Positions 11,015 through 22,738 of a DNA stretch of 64,000 nucleotides are shown here, one piece after another. The stretch lies in assembly GCF_016906535.1 (NCBI RefSeq), contig NC_057381.1:1860001-1924000 (forward strand), in the 5' to 3' direction. Source of the stretch: Rhizoctonia solani. Its lineage: Eukaryota > Basidiomycota > Agaricomycetes > Cantharellales > Ceratobasidiaceae. How positions within the stretch are numbered: position 1 is the first letter of the stretch; each line of letters starts with the position of its first letter. A program made the position numbers and the translations under genes. The notes beneath the pieces were generated by a model, which had not been told where the DNA came from, did not search any database, and was given only the letters and a program-made list of their open reading frames with translations.

Positions 11015-12675
11015 ATGCGTTCTCTCTCCCTTGCTCTCCTTGGTGGCGCTCTCTCTGCTTTTGCTTTCCCTGCGACCCCAGGCGAATGCCAGCCCTCGTC
11101 GTCGTTGTCCTTTGCTTACCAACCCACCATCGCCAAAGGACTCTCTGCTCGTGTCATTTACAACAACTTGACTGCTCCCCGTGGTCTTCGCTTCGATCAA
11201 GATGTCAATTTGCTTGTCGTAGAACGCGGCAAGGGCATTGTCGCATTGACCGAGCGCAACGATGCCACCTGCGCTGGTTGGGAAAAGCGCACTGTGATCA
11301 CCCAATCCGACTTGGAACACGGCATTGAAGTTGGGCCGATTCCCGGAAACAAAGACAAGCAGTATCTGTACGCGAGCTCCCAAGAGAGAGTTTACCGATG
11401 GGAGTACGACCCAAAAAACGCTGCGATCATTGGGAATCCCACCATTATCGCGTTTAACATGTCGAATTCCGGTGAGTTTTTTTTTTCCAATCAAACATTC
11501 ATTTGTAATTTGATCTGATTAATTGGGTAGATCATGTTACGCGTACCTTGCTCTTGCAGCCTGGGAAAAATGGTGAATCCGAGTATCTCATTGTCAGCCG
11601 TGGTTCAGCTAGCAACTTTGACGAGTCGTCGGGTATGTTGGTCAATAGGCTCCGTTACGTAGGACGATACTTATAACGTTACGCTACTCTAGCCGACGTG
11701 AACGCCGGTCCCGCTCAAATCCGGCGCTTCCCTCTTACAAAGTCGGACCGCCCTGCAGGGGGTTATAGCTGGAATCAAGGAACGGTTCTGGCATGGGGAG
11801 TTCGTAATGGTGTCGGCATTGCCCTCTCCAAAGACGGGAAAGACCTCTGGGAGATTGAGAATAGCTCGGATAATATCCGGTGGCGCGACGTCGATATCCA
11901 TATTGACAACCCTTGTAGGTCTTTTAAGTTTACATCCTGGCATTGTGAACTGACATGTGAATAGCCGAAGAACTTAACCGAATCTCCCTTCGTGAACCCG
12001 AAAAGATCCCCATCGAAAACAAGTTCTATGGATACCCATCCTGCTTTACCGCATGGAATTCTTCATCGGTGCCTCGCAATGAATCCCAGCCTGTCTTTGA
12101 CCTCCCAACTGGCGCTCAGTTCTCCAGACGCCCAGTAGGAACTCAACCGGATGACGCCTGGTGCCAGAACCCCAACAACAATAAGCCTCCTCGCCTCTCG
12201 TTCCAAGCTCATTCGGCACCTCTTGACCTTGTTTTCTACGACAACTCAAAGTGCAGCCCCAGGGATAACAATGTTGGCATCCCTCGTAAATGGGACGGTG
12301 ATGCATTTACCAGCTTCCACGGCTCCTGGAATCGCCAACCACCAACCGGTAAGATTTATCCAGCCCTTACATAATGCTTGGTAATAATCTGAATCGCGCA
12401 GGTTACAGCGTTGTCCGCATCCCATGGGCGGGTGATGCTCCCCGCGCCCCTGCCAGCTCGTTCAATGGTTACGAGCACATTGTATATGCACCAGACCTGA
12501 CCAAGTGCCCTTCGGAATGCATCCGTCCCGTTGGTTTGGCTTTCGGCAAGAAAGGGCAGTTGATGGTAGCCTCGGACGAAACTGGAGAGGTATGTTGGAG
12601 TCGTGGTCTCGTGTTTGAGCTTGATCTGATCTATAATAATTATAGGTTTTCGTGATTGAAGGGAAGAAAGCCTAA
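11015..12675 (+). CDS. Secreted PQQ-dependent sugar dehydrogenase (AA12 / sorbosone dehydrogenase-like), copy 1
   Basis: Six exons (11015-11471, 11531-11632, 11693-11914, 11965-12348, 12402-12589, 12646-12675) encode 460 residues. A signal peptide (MRSLSLALLGGALSAFAFP) is followed by a six-bladed propeller of the glucose/sorbosone dehydrogenase superfamily. Visible blocks are LTAPRGLRFD, NLLVVERGKGI, DLEHGIEVGP, YLYASSQERVYRW, YLIVSRGS, VLAWGVRNGVGIAL, FQAHSAPLDLVFYD, DAFTSFHGSWNRQPPTGYSVVRIPW and IRPVGLAFGKKGQL. The His and Arg of these blocks are candidates for PQQ binding and catalysis in this family. Known AA12 enzymes oxidise pyranoses and pass electrons to a cytochrome domain or lytic monooxygenases; here neither an AA8 cytochrome nor a CBM1 is fused. 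The substrate cannot be told from sequence. A paralogue is at 17631. Confidence 0.87.
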
Positions 12676-13669
12676 TTAACTGTGAAATGAGGCCTGCCCG
12701 GTCTAGTTTGATACACTTCGTTCGATGTTGCGTTTAGTAGAAATCAATTTTATAGGGCTCTCGAGCTCGTCTTTTTGTGTTCTTTTTCGCATCCAAGACA
12801 TTAGAGGGTATATGCAAAACTCCTCAAGGTATATAGGCTTATACCCGAGGGACAGAATAAATACACAATGCCCGAACCAATTACGTGGTAGCGTGCCGAG
12901 ACGTTAGCCCCGGACCCGACCCTCCAATTGTATAAGGCAAGGACAGTGAAAACGAACTAGTCGGTCTGTATCAAAACTTCTCTTTTCTTGACGCTCAATA
13001 GGGTCAGTAAAAGGGTTGACTACATATGCTGGTTACGAGGTACGCGACAGGTCTGGCCTCTCCTATTTTTGTCCCTGAGAAGGATATTTGGTGTCATCTG
13101 TGCGTGCTCTATACGTAATTACAAAGCTCAAGAGACTTACATGAATCTACTCTTGCATAAAACCTTGGTAGGTCGCGCACACAGAATACTAAGCCACTTT
13201 TCGACACAACTGCTTCGGGAGTGGAGTCTTTTTATACCGTAAACACAGAACGGTATCTCTTTGGGCTTAGGCTATGGTCCAGATTGTGCTGAGGTTTACG
13301 AGGCCACAGGACACCAGAATCTGCCATAGCGCATGTAAGTACATGTAATCATCACTACAGTAATCGATGCCTGGCGTGCGGTACCTCATTCGCCCCCATA
13401 TAACTCCTTTTTTACACCCTCCGTCTCAAGTATAACTCTAATAGCCAATAAGTGGCCTATGAGTCTTCGAGATACTTCATAAGTTAAGACTATCGTACTC
13501 GTAAGCTTTTCTCACTTCGTCCTGAAATTTAAATAGCACACTTTATTCATCTCAGACGTTTCAATTTCACAGTTCGATACAGTAGTTTCATGCCAAACAC
13601 CAATACTCTTCAGTTTTGCGGTCATCCCATCGCTAAGATGCCAATAGGTCCACCTATCATTCCTATGAA
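12676..13669. other. Intergenic, nothing recognised
   Basis: About 1 kb between the convergent ends of the dehydrogenase and hemopexin-like genes. Short frames only; no repeat or gene signal that I can support. Confidence 0.5.
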
Positions 13670-14399
13670 TCAAACCGGTGAGATCAATATCTCGCTATCC
13701 GAGATACGCATATAACCCACCTTGTAGAACCCAGCCTCGACCAGAGCTCCCCACCCATGAGCTACCGTGAAAAGACCCCACATTTCTTGCTCATCCGGGC
13801 GGTCAGGATTGATGTAGTAAGAATGATACTTGTTGCCGGAAAAAACGTAAAATTTGCTGCTATCGTCCGGCCTTGGAACAATGGTATCAATTCTGCCAGT
13901 GCTTAATTGCATGCGAGGAAAACTGCGGTCGATTCCGGTTGGGCCTTCGACCAGTTTATTGACCTTCCCATCGTATGAGAATTTGATGCGGCAGTACTGG
14001 GAACCGCTAAAAAAGTAGGCCTCGTCCGTTTTACCGGGAACCCAGAATGCGGCGTCTACGTGATAAAAGTTGGCTTTCACCAGCGCGGGCCACTTCTCTT
14101 GGAATGATCCGTGGTGGATCAAAGCTTCTTCGCCGCTCGATGGAACATATTCGATGTCTGCATAATTAGACGCGGAGAAGAACAAGCCGCGATTAATGTG
14201 TGGCTTGGCCGGCAAGATGGCGTCGACACGGTCGAACTTCAGCTTGTTAAGCGTAGCCCACTCCGAAATTTTGGTCGGTCCGAACCCAAGAGAGCTCGAG
14301 TCCTCACTTGGAGACCACTTTATCTTGGCATATTGGTTATCTTTGAAAAAATTAAGACGAGTCCTCGTTTGGAATATAGATAGAGGCTGTGCCGGTCAT
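13670..14399 (-). pseudogene. Hemopexin-fold (four-bladed propeller) protein, frameshifted
   Basis: A long frame (stop at 13670) carries repeated hemopexin-type blades: the motif pattern FDRVDAILPA..GLFFSASNYADIEYV, YHVDAAFWVPG..AYFFSGSQYCRIKF, RIDTIVPRP..KFYVFSGNKYHSYYI and VEAGFY. The same frame extends upstream as FFKDNQYAKIKWSP, the first blade, but its beginning (MTGTASIYIPNED, ATG at 14399) lies in another frame. The two frames meet at about 14350-14360, with a TAA at 14352-14354. No intron fits in that gap, so a one-base frameshift is the simplest reading. Related basidiomycete and plant hemopexin proteins (PA2 albumin type) are cytosolic, and no signal peptide is seen here. The function is unknown. 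The blades downstream are intact, so a recent break or a sequencing error is possible. Confidence 0.65.
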
Positions 14400-17300
14400 T
14401 CTTTGCAGTAGACTGTATAAACAGGGGGGGTAGGTCTGTAAGATTGCTAGGTATGCTGGGTATGGTCTGCAAGTGCTGGGGGTATTTATATGAGGCCCCG
14501 GCCCTGTGTGACCAACTTGGTGTGACCGAACTTGGAGATCTATCTCAAATAGCAGTTCAAATAGTGGCTCCTGAATGCTACAGGAAATGATACATATTTA
14601 GTCTAGGAAAGCCCGAATGCCGTCATTGAAAGTAAGGTTGTAATGGGTACCTTTCATCAGGCTATGACGGCGAGTCCAAAACTTCTAGACAAGAAGAAAA
14701 ACAATGAATCAGGCTCTGAGGAGTTGGATCAGGCTTCGGTGTCAGTAATGTATCAAACTAACTCGAAGCCTTACCTACTTTGTGGATTTTGGCTCCTTTT
14801 CCACAGCTTCATGACATAGGTAGGATGGGCTATGACCAATACACGACGCAATAGTGCACATCACCACGCTATCGACCCCAACTCTCTTCGTATCAGGAAC
14901 TTCTTGCTGGATCATGAGAGACGCGGAAGTATCTTAAAATGATTGATCACATTCCGCCGATCAATCAAGGTCACGAGATCGTTCGTGGTTGGTCAGCCAT
15001 TATGCAAGGTATTTGATTTCTGCGTGATATCTGTACAATCATGCATAGCATACAATTCTTACATGTAGTCTTTCGTGGTGCAATAAGAGCAATGCAGTCG
15101 TCAAGCATCAAGATAACCCGCGATCTCACACCCAGGGACGTGTGGGTGTGGCTATTCTGTCCGGTCGATTCTCCACCAACGCGGATCCTCCCCAGTTAGG
15201 TATAGTACATCGGCTCCGCGAGCGCACTTGTGAACCTATATCTGGATACCGGAATCCGATGTTTGATCAAGGGGTAATCGTTGCTGCTTCTCTTAATTCA
15301 TGGGTGTATGTTAGAATTCATGTCCCAGAGTAACGGAGAACCAATCACAAGCCGGTCGAGTCTCTGTGTTTACCTCCAAGTGCATCAGCAATCTTTTCTA
15401 GACCCATTGGTGATAATCCGATGATTTCAATACAGGAGTAATATTGATCCACGACAATCGACATCGCATATGATGCCTATGTCGTCATTATAACTGAAGC
15501 TTCCATATTTCCGTTCTTGTGGTTCAGCTTTATTTTTTAATTTTACTTTGAGATGGGATCGATGGTAGGGCCTGAGTAAAGTTCTATGCATCCTGAAAAC
15601 AGAAAAAGGAAGTGAGATGAGTAGTTCCCGGTTTGAGGACAGAGTTTACGTACTTATATCTACGCTGGAGTGTCGCCCTCCCTCGGGTTTAGTCCCGAGA
15701 GTATGAACCAGAGTGCTCGCGTTAAATCAATGTATAAGGGTGCCGTATCCCCCTCCCCCGTTGGTTTGTGAGATGTACGGCCGGCAATCATGCAATCGTG
15801 CAAATCCACATAACATTCTGATATAGGTGCTCTTGTATGTATGTAGGAAGCCATCGTGCGGCGATAATGGGAAAGGAAGTGGCGCAAGCCAACATGGGCT
15901 TGTGAATTTTGTTGATATATGTGACCTTAGCGCAAAGGTCCTAGACATCAGAGGGGTAATCGGCGCAGAGTGCTTATAGTTTAATATCTTTGTTGTTGTG
16001 GGTGTTGATAAGCCTATATAAACGATCACAGATATCCAAATACTACACAGAATAGTATTGAATTGACCAACATAATCCGAGCAAGCTCGAGGATGAGATG
16101 ACACTGGGACGTTAACGAAAGTAGTCTGCCCCATCCCGCCGTACTGGGCGTTGCTGTGTAAGAAATACATAGAGTTAATTATACCAATGCGGACAATACT
16201 GTTAAGTGAACCATGAACTTTGGGATGGTTTAGCGGCCCGATGAACTTACCTAAGGCCTTATGATTAGAACCTATCAACAACCCGAGCCCATGTGCGTGT
16301 GAATCGCAAATACACTGTTCACTGTTGCGGTAACGCCATTTCACCAACACAATGCATATGTTATTTAATCGACGAGAAATTTATTCGCTCGGAATACTGA
16401 GAATGGCTCAACTGAAACTTGAAAGGTTCAGAAGCACCAGCGCCGTCATTATAGTTTGAGAAATTTTCACTTATATAGTTCTCTAAATCAAGAAAGGTGT
16501 TGAACTACTAATGATAGCATTTGAATACGTTGAACATGACGCATAGTCACGCCATCTACGGCTATGCGATTCAACCCACACGAACATTCCAACGCACATA
16601 CTATACATAGATCGCTTGTACCTTCTCTTATCGCTTGTATGTTCCGTTTTCTAAGTTTACCTTTTTCCACATGTACTCCGAGCTTTCTACGCCTCGGAGA
16701 TATCGACTCTACTTAATATACAAGACTACAATTTACACCGTCAGTTCTCACTGCGGTTTTTCCTCTTTATCATCATTACTCGGCGTTCCTCATTCTACTG
16801 AGCTTAGTATCGCTTAATTAACTGCATTTTATATACTATAAACCGTTTGACATTCGATCCGGTTTAACAGAATATGGTGACTTCTTGAATATGGGACTGT
16901 TATGTGGTGCTCCCGAGCGTTGCTGAGCTGTTCAGTTTCCAATTAGTTTTTCTAATTGTGCACATTATATGGCGTCTTTGGACCAGGCCCTATGGGGTGA
17001 TACAGCTACATGGTTGGGTCGGGCAGTAGCACTGGAATTGAACAATTTTGAGTAAGAGAATAATCAAACAAAGCGGAGTAGAGAGTTATATTGCAAATTA
17101 GTGTACGTGGCATTGATCACCAGAGACGATAGAGAAAATAGGAGGCTTCAGGAACTCTCTACCAACTGTCTTACACGTGTGATTTTAACAAGAAAAATCT
17201 CTTCGAATTATAATCAGAGTCCGGAAGAAGCAGCTATATTGCGCCCCATTCAATTGCGGCCTCGTACCACTTACACGATGCCCGAATCCAGGAACAATTT

Positions 17301-17630
17301 CTGTAACGCATTGTTCATATCTATTTTTACAACGCAGTGACGGCAAAAGGGTTTTAGTTATTACCATGTCGATGGTAGCAGCATTGTGTCAATGCATGTA
17401 TTGGGCGAAGTTGAGATCGCTTTGAGACATAGGATCTCGGAAAGATTCGGCTGGCCGAAACGGATCCGAGAAGGTTAAATTACTAATTTAGCGCCGGCGC
17501 AGTTGATTGTAGAGTCGTAGGGTGCCCACGTGGTAGCAGTTCATCACCAAACTTACTCTTGGCAAGGTCCTATTCTATACCCAAGACTTTATAACTAGGC
17601 GAGGCGTCAAGCACTGGTCCCTAGCTCGAG
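14400..17630. other. Long intergenic stretch with one unassigned open frame
   Basis: About 3.2 kb with no recognisable gene. The longest frame (15727-16350, minus strand, 207 codons) has no domain, no start context and no splice structure that I can defend, and it is rich in codons that look random. I therefore do not call it a gene. A TATA-like GTATTTATATGAGG near 14483 may belong to the hemopexin-like gene. Nothing repetitive was noticed. Confidence 0.4.
17590..17595 (+). promoter_or_regulatory. TATA-like element of dehydrogenase gene 2
   Basis: TATAAC 41 bp before the ATG, in the same arrangement as the paralogue (TATA, GGCG-containing stretch, GGTCCCT, ATG). Confidence 0.45.
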
Positions 17631-19317
17631 ATGCGTGCCCTCTCCATCGTTCTCTTCAGCAGTGCCCTGTATACCTTGGCACTGCCCAGCACTCCAGGCG
17701 AATGTAAACCTCTATCGTCGCTATCATTTACGTACCCACCTTCAACTGCCAAAGGACTCTCTGCTCACATTATATTCAACAACTTGACCGAGCCCCGTGG
17801 CATCCGCATCGATGGACAGAATAATCTGCTGGTCATTGAAAGGCTCAAGGGAATGGTTTCCCTAACAAAACGAAATGATTCAACTTGCGTCGGGTGGGAG
17901 AAGCGCGTTGTAATATCACAAGCGGATCTTGAGCACGGAATCGAAATTGGACCGATTCCTGGGAAGAAAGACAAGCAGTACTTGTATGCCACTTCGCAGG
18001 AGACTCTATATCGGTGGGAGTACGACCCAAAGAACGCTGTGATTGTTGGAAATTCCACTATACTCGTGTACAATATGACGAATCCTGGCAACTTCAACGA
18101 CACAAACCCCAGTGAGTCATACAACTATACTCTTTTAATCTAATATATTTCGACCCATTGCCAGATCATGTTACACGAACTCTGCTTTTGCAGCCCGACG
18201 CCAATCAACAATCGGAATATATCATTGTTAGTCGTGGCTCAGCTGGAAACTCTGATGACGGGGCGGGTATGTTATCCGAGTAACTCAGGACCGCTCAATA
18301 CTCAACCCTATACGTACCTTCATTAGCCGATGTGAATACGGGACGTGCTCAAATCAGACGATTTCCTCTCACCAAGAAACATATTCCTGCGCAAGGTTAT
18401 AGTTGGAACGAAGGGACAATTCTGGCGTGGGGAGTCCGTAACAGTGTTGGTATTGCTCTATCAAAGGATAAAAAGGACTTGTGGGGGATTGAAAATGGCT
18501 CGGACAACGTTCTGTGGCGCGGTGTTGACGTACACAATGATAATCCGGGTGGGTGATAAACTGTGGCTGAATCGCTCAAGACTAAAACATGCATAAATAG
18601 CGGAGGAGCTCAACCGGATTTCTCTTCACGAGCCCGAAAGGATTCCCAATGAGCGCAAGTTCTATGGGTACCCATATTGCTTTACCACTTGGAACTCCTC
18701 TTCTGTTCCTCGCAATTGGTCTCAACCCGTCTTCGACTTGCCGACGGGCGCCCAATTCTCGATCCTTCCACTAGGGAGCCAGCCCGACGATGCTTGGTGT
18801 CAAAACCCAAAAAACAGTAAACCATCTCGTCTTTTATTTCAAGCACACTCCGCGCCTCTCGACTTTGTTTTCTACGATACTTCGAAATACGGCTCTAGAA
18901 ATAACGATGTTGGCCTCACCCGCAACTGGGACGGCGATGCGTTCTCAGCCTTCCACGGGTCCTTCAATAGCAACCCACCAACAGGTAAGCTTTATTCTAA
19001 GTGCGCTATCATTGATTGAAATCTAGTATGATGTAGGATATAGCGTTGTTCGTATTCCATGGGCGAACGATGCTCCACGTGCATCCGCTAATTCCACTAA
19101 AGGGTACGAGCAAATATTGTATGCGCCCGATAAGACCAAATGCCCTTCACAATGCATTCGCCCTGTTGCTTTGGCATTCGGTAAGCAGGGGGAACTGTAC
19201 GCGACTTCCGACGAGACCGGAGAGGTATGTTTGGACAGCCCATGTGGCCACAAGCTTAAGCTCAACCTAACTCACTATCATCCGTAGGTTTTTGTGATCG
19301 AAAATAGAAGACACTAA
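17631..19317 (+). CDS. Secreted PQQ-dependent sugar dehydrogenase (AA12 / sorbosone dehydrogenase-like), copy 2
   Basis: Paralogue of 11015-12675. Six exons (17631-18111, 18165-18266, 18327-18548, 18601-18984, 19037-19224, 19288-19317) encode 468 residues. Exons 2-6 have exactly the same lengths as in copy 1 (102, 222, 384, 188 and 30 nt); only exon 1 is 24 nt longer, adding GNFNDTNP near its 3' end. Signal peptide MRALSIVLFSSALYTLALP. The propeller blocks DLEHGIEIGP, YLIVSRGS-type strand, ILAWGVRNSVGIAL, FQAHSAPLDFVFYD, DAFSAFHGSFNSNPPTG and YSVVRIPW are kept. Likely an extracellular PQQ enzyme acting on sugars, alone or as electron donor to other oxidases (family knowledge). Both copies look functional, and the divergence in surface loops suggests different substrates or expression (inference). 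Confidence 0.87.
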
Positions 19318-19553
19318 CCCCCTGGACTCGGGGCCCTTTTTCTCGGTGTTGTAGCTGCATCTTCCTTTTTGTTTCCGTGAACGAAGAAAATGAATTTGCA
19401 TCTTCACTTATCGTAAACTGTGCATTTATTCGGAGCAGTTACTTTTAGACACGACAGGGATAGACGAAAAGTGTGGGGTCCATAAGTGTAAATGGTCAGT
19501 TACGTACGAGTCCGAAAAAAAAGGCATTCCGGATACGAGACCTATCCCTATAC

Positions 19554-21250
19554 TCAATCCCACCCGAGCCCGCTTTTACTCCACAGTGCTTGCTCTCCAT
19601 AGTCCTGGTCACCCATACATCCTGGGCTAGATGTCCACTGGAGCACATCCATGAGCAGTCCTCCGGTTCGGACAAACAGCGTTCCGTCAATTTCTCTGCT
19701 ACCTTTAAGCCCGGTGTGTGAAAGGTGACCCTTCGGACGCGTGCCGTAGAGTGCGGCACAATGGGCAAGCGTGCGCTCAGTTTTGATGTGATGTTCATCT
19801 CGGTGGGGAATAATTTCCGCCAAGAGAGTGTACCACGGATCTCCAACTCGTTCGGACAAATCAGTAAGAGAGCTTGACTGATCAGGCTTCGGGTCGGCGG
19901 TCACGGAGAAGAAACCTTTGATATCGAGGGCGGGACGACCGTGGCACACGAAGTACCCAAGGAGGACCAGAAAGTACGCACGCAAAAGGTCTTCTTTGTA
20001 TGCAGGCTTGAGGAGGGATAAAATCGAGGGAACAAACAAGTTCGAGGTAAATAGATGAACCCTGGGTACGCGTCAAGTCAGACTGTCAATGGTTAGATGT
20101 TGTCGTTACAGAAGCTCACAAAAAGGAGTCTACCTTGAATTCACGATTATTTCTCCATCCCCTTACCCCACACATCAAAGCGCCAGCCAGGCGAAATCTT
20201 CCAATCACTCTTGTATCTCTTTTCCATCCTCGCTGACTTTCCAGAGGGATGTATACTCCTGAACGATACCCCAGCACTGTTCAGCGTGTCGATAAACTTG
20301 GCCGTGCTGTCTTTCGTACAGGTTTTTCCGGCTTCTGGACGGTCGTCTTCGAGGATACGTGCAAGGATGGTGAACGCATGCGTATGCTGGGGTTTCGTGT
20401 TTGGCGTTATGAGGGACGGCGCGGAGTCAAGGGAAGGGAGGTGGCTTCCAGCAGAGCTTGGAGGGTTGAAGTAGTTAGCGTCATAGAGATTCTCGTGATC
20501 AACATCATGAACCGCAGTTTGAGCCAATCCTGGGTCGTGCAAGCTGATTAGAATGGATTAATACATGCTCAGCGTAGATGAATTCACCTTCCACGACCAT
20601 TCCTTCCACTCCAGACTCGACAACGTGCCCAAGGTGTATCAGATGGTGAATTACCGCAGACATAAATCGGTCCAACATGAGAGGCCCGTCTTTGGTCCAC
20701 TTTGCCCCGCTGCTAAACACAAATTTTTCAAGAGTCTGGGGTAATCCATGTGTTTGGATTTCCTCCGAGAAGAAGCTCGTGTATTCATTGTAGAAGCTGG
20801 GCAAAAATTAGATAAATCAGATGGCTCTTTATAAGAATATAATCGACTTACTCTTCATTGTCTGGATGCTTGGTCCAGTTCTCGTGGGTGATGGGCCCTG
20901 GAGACTTGTATGATTGGCGTTAGTATTTCGCTTGTACATCGAAGGCACCTTGGAAGACATGTCCTGGGGCTCCGATTCCGTAGGCTGCGAACAGGTGATG
21001 CGATAAATGATTATGGAATTCCTGTGCAGTAGAATAAGAGTCCAGGCTCTGGTTCATCAAAAGCGACTCACTTTGTGATTGCGAAACGCATGGAACCTCT
21101 TATGGTCAACAGACGTCTTAGCTCAGCCGTAGAATCTGGAGTGATTCCGGCGTTAGGGGTCGGTGCAGATGAACTGGTATATGTAGAAGCGAAGATAGGA
21201 GCAGGGAAAAGTCTCTCAACAAGACTATCATCAAAGTCCAGCGTGGCCAT
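19554..21250 (-). pseudogene. AflY / questin oxidase-like (DUF4243) oxidoreductase, degenerate
   Basis: Family members include AflY of aflatoxin synthesis and questin oxidase, Baeyer-Villiger-like steps on anthraquinone-type polyketides. Recognisable exon pieces in order from 21250: MATLDFDDSLVERLFPAP; then, in a different frame, DHKRFHAFRNHK; EFHNHLSHHLFAAYGIGAPGHVFQ; SPGPITHENWTKHPDN; FYNEYTSFFSEEIQTHGLPQTLEKFVFSSGAKW with DRFMSAVIHHLIHLGH; GLAQTAVHDV and HTHAFTILARIL; then LFVPSILSLLKPAY, ARGRPALDI-type CHGRPALDIKGFF and KTERTLAHCAALYG, ending at 19554. Defects: a frameshift at about 21110; an in-frame TAA shortly after GHVFQGAFDVQAKY, unless a 33-45 nt intron removes it; and a missing stretch (about 20040-20140) where 20-30 family residues should join the last two pieces. 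Probably a decayed gene; parts could be rescued by unusual splicing. Confidence 0.68.
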
Positions 21251-22738
21251 TGCCCTGCCCTTGCTACTTACAGAAAGTCGAGAAAAGGGTGCGAGAAACG
21301 ACCAAGCTAAGAAGTATTTTACACGACGGACTGAAGCCGCAGTATGGGTCATGGCCCTTACTGGACAAGTCCGAGGAGATTTATGGAGTTGGGGACTGTC
21401 CAAGCAAGAGTGTTCATTCAAGGAGTAACCAATCAAAAAGATGAATATGTAATGCGGGACAGAAATCCGCATCAATGGACTCAACTGGCGTACCGCAGCT
21501 CGAAAAGTTGAAAAGACATACAAATCTGGTGGGTGACGCTGTAGGATAACAATTATCCGTCTTAACACCGCGGATATGCAATAAAATCTCCAATCTCAAG
21601 GTTCATTCTGAGTCAGAAATCCGCCAAACGAGTGGTCGAGCTATTTAGAAAATGGACATGCGAGCCACAGCGCGCGGAGGCATCACATGTAGCAGTGGCA
21701 CTTGACCGAAGGCGAAGATTGCTGTCACGTGAATCGGCCAAACAACATTCGATACTGCGTCCTCGGAATGGCGTACTGAGCGAGGATTCAGTCTGTCCTC
21801 TCGCTGCTCAGCACCCATTGACCATCCCTCAATTTCTTCCGCATATTTATTGTTTTACTCACATATTACCCATGTTACTATATATCCATTCCAATCTCAG
21901 CTTTGATACCATGTAGCGAACCGAAGCTTACAGGAAGACTCTGAGTGAGCATATACGCAGGAGGTGCAATTTGCGTCACTTTAATATTCTTACTTATATT
22001 ACAATTGCCATTTCGGCCGTAGCGGAAGACAAGCGCGAATAAGACAAAGCCGCTCATAATCAACAGAAAAAACGGGCCAAGGTACAACAGAGATCCTCAT
22101 TTCGCTCGAAATATGACAGGCGTAGAGGTGATAGAAGGGATCGAGCCGGAAACGAGACTTAATTTCTGGAGTGCTTGGGCCCAGCTACTAAGGTAACTCG
22201 GTCGCGCAATACATGCAAAATCGAGCTATAATATTGATATCTAGCAGGTTCTTGTTAGAACTTATTTCCTTATTCCACCCATACATCCCATGATTTGGGC
22301 CGGCTCATCTCCTTCAGTTCACGGTCATACCTACGCTAAGTCAACAGTAGCAAGGGAAGAACATTAAAGCCTTAATTTATCAACTCATCGACGGTTTGAG
22401 GAGCTATTGTAATGGCACGTGCACCTGAAATATATGCACTTCATGGGTGCATTTTTTGGCAAGCTCTTTTCACCCGACATCCGAGACGCGGCGTTTGAGT
22501 TTGCTTTCCGCCGGCGGCAACTACGGCACTTGTTGCCTGAACAAGTAACCGATAGAATACATGCAAATGCATATTTGTTGCAAATTGAGGCTTCGTATAC
22601 CGATTAGCACAAGGGTGTGTAGCTATTTGGTATTTCTCGGCGGCTTCCTGTATGGTTCTTTTTGCTTGATTGGATAATACATCAACCTTCTACATATAAG
22701 TATCGCTAGCACGCGGCCGTTACCCTCTCTAACTCATA
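21251..22738. other. Intergenic between the AflY-like relic and the P450 gene
   Basis: No gene supported. A TATA-like CATATAAGTATC lies at about 22692-22703, some 40 bp before the P450 start codon, which fits a core promoter. No repeat recognised. Confidence 0.45.

Noticed and set aside
15727..16350. A 207-codon minus-strand open frame
   Set aside because: No domain, no signal peptide, unremarkable composition and no neighbouring exon pieces; length alone in AT-moderate DNA is weak evidence.
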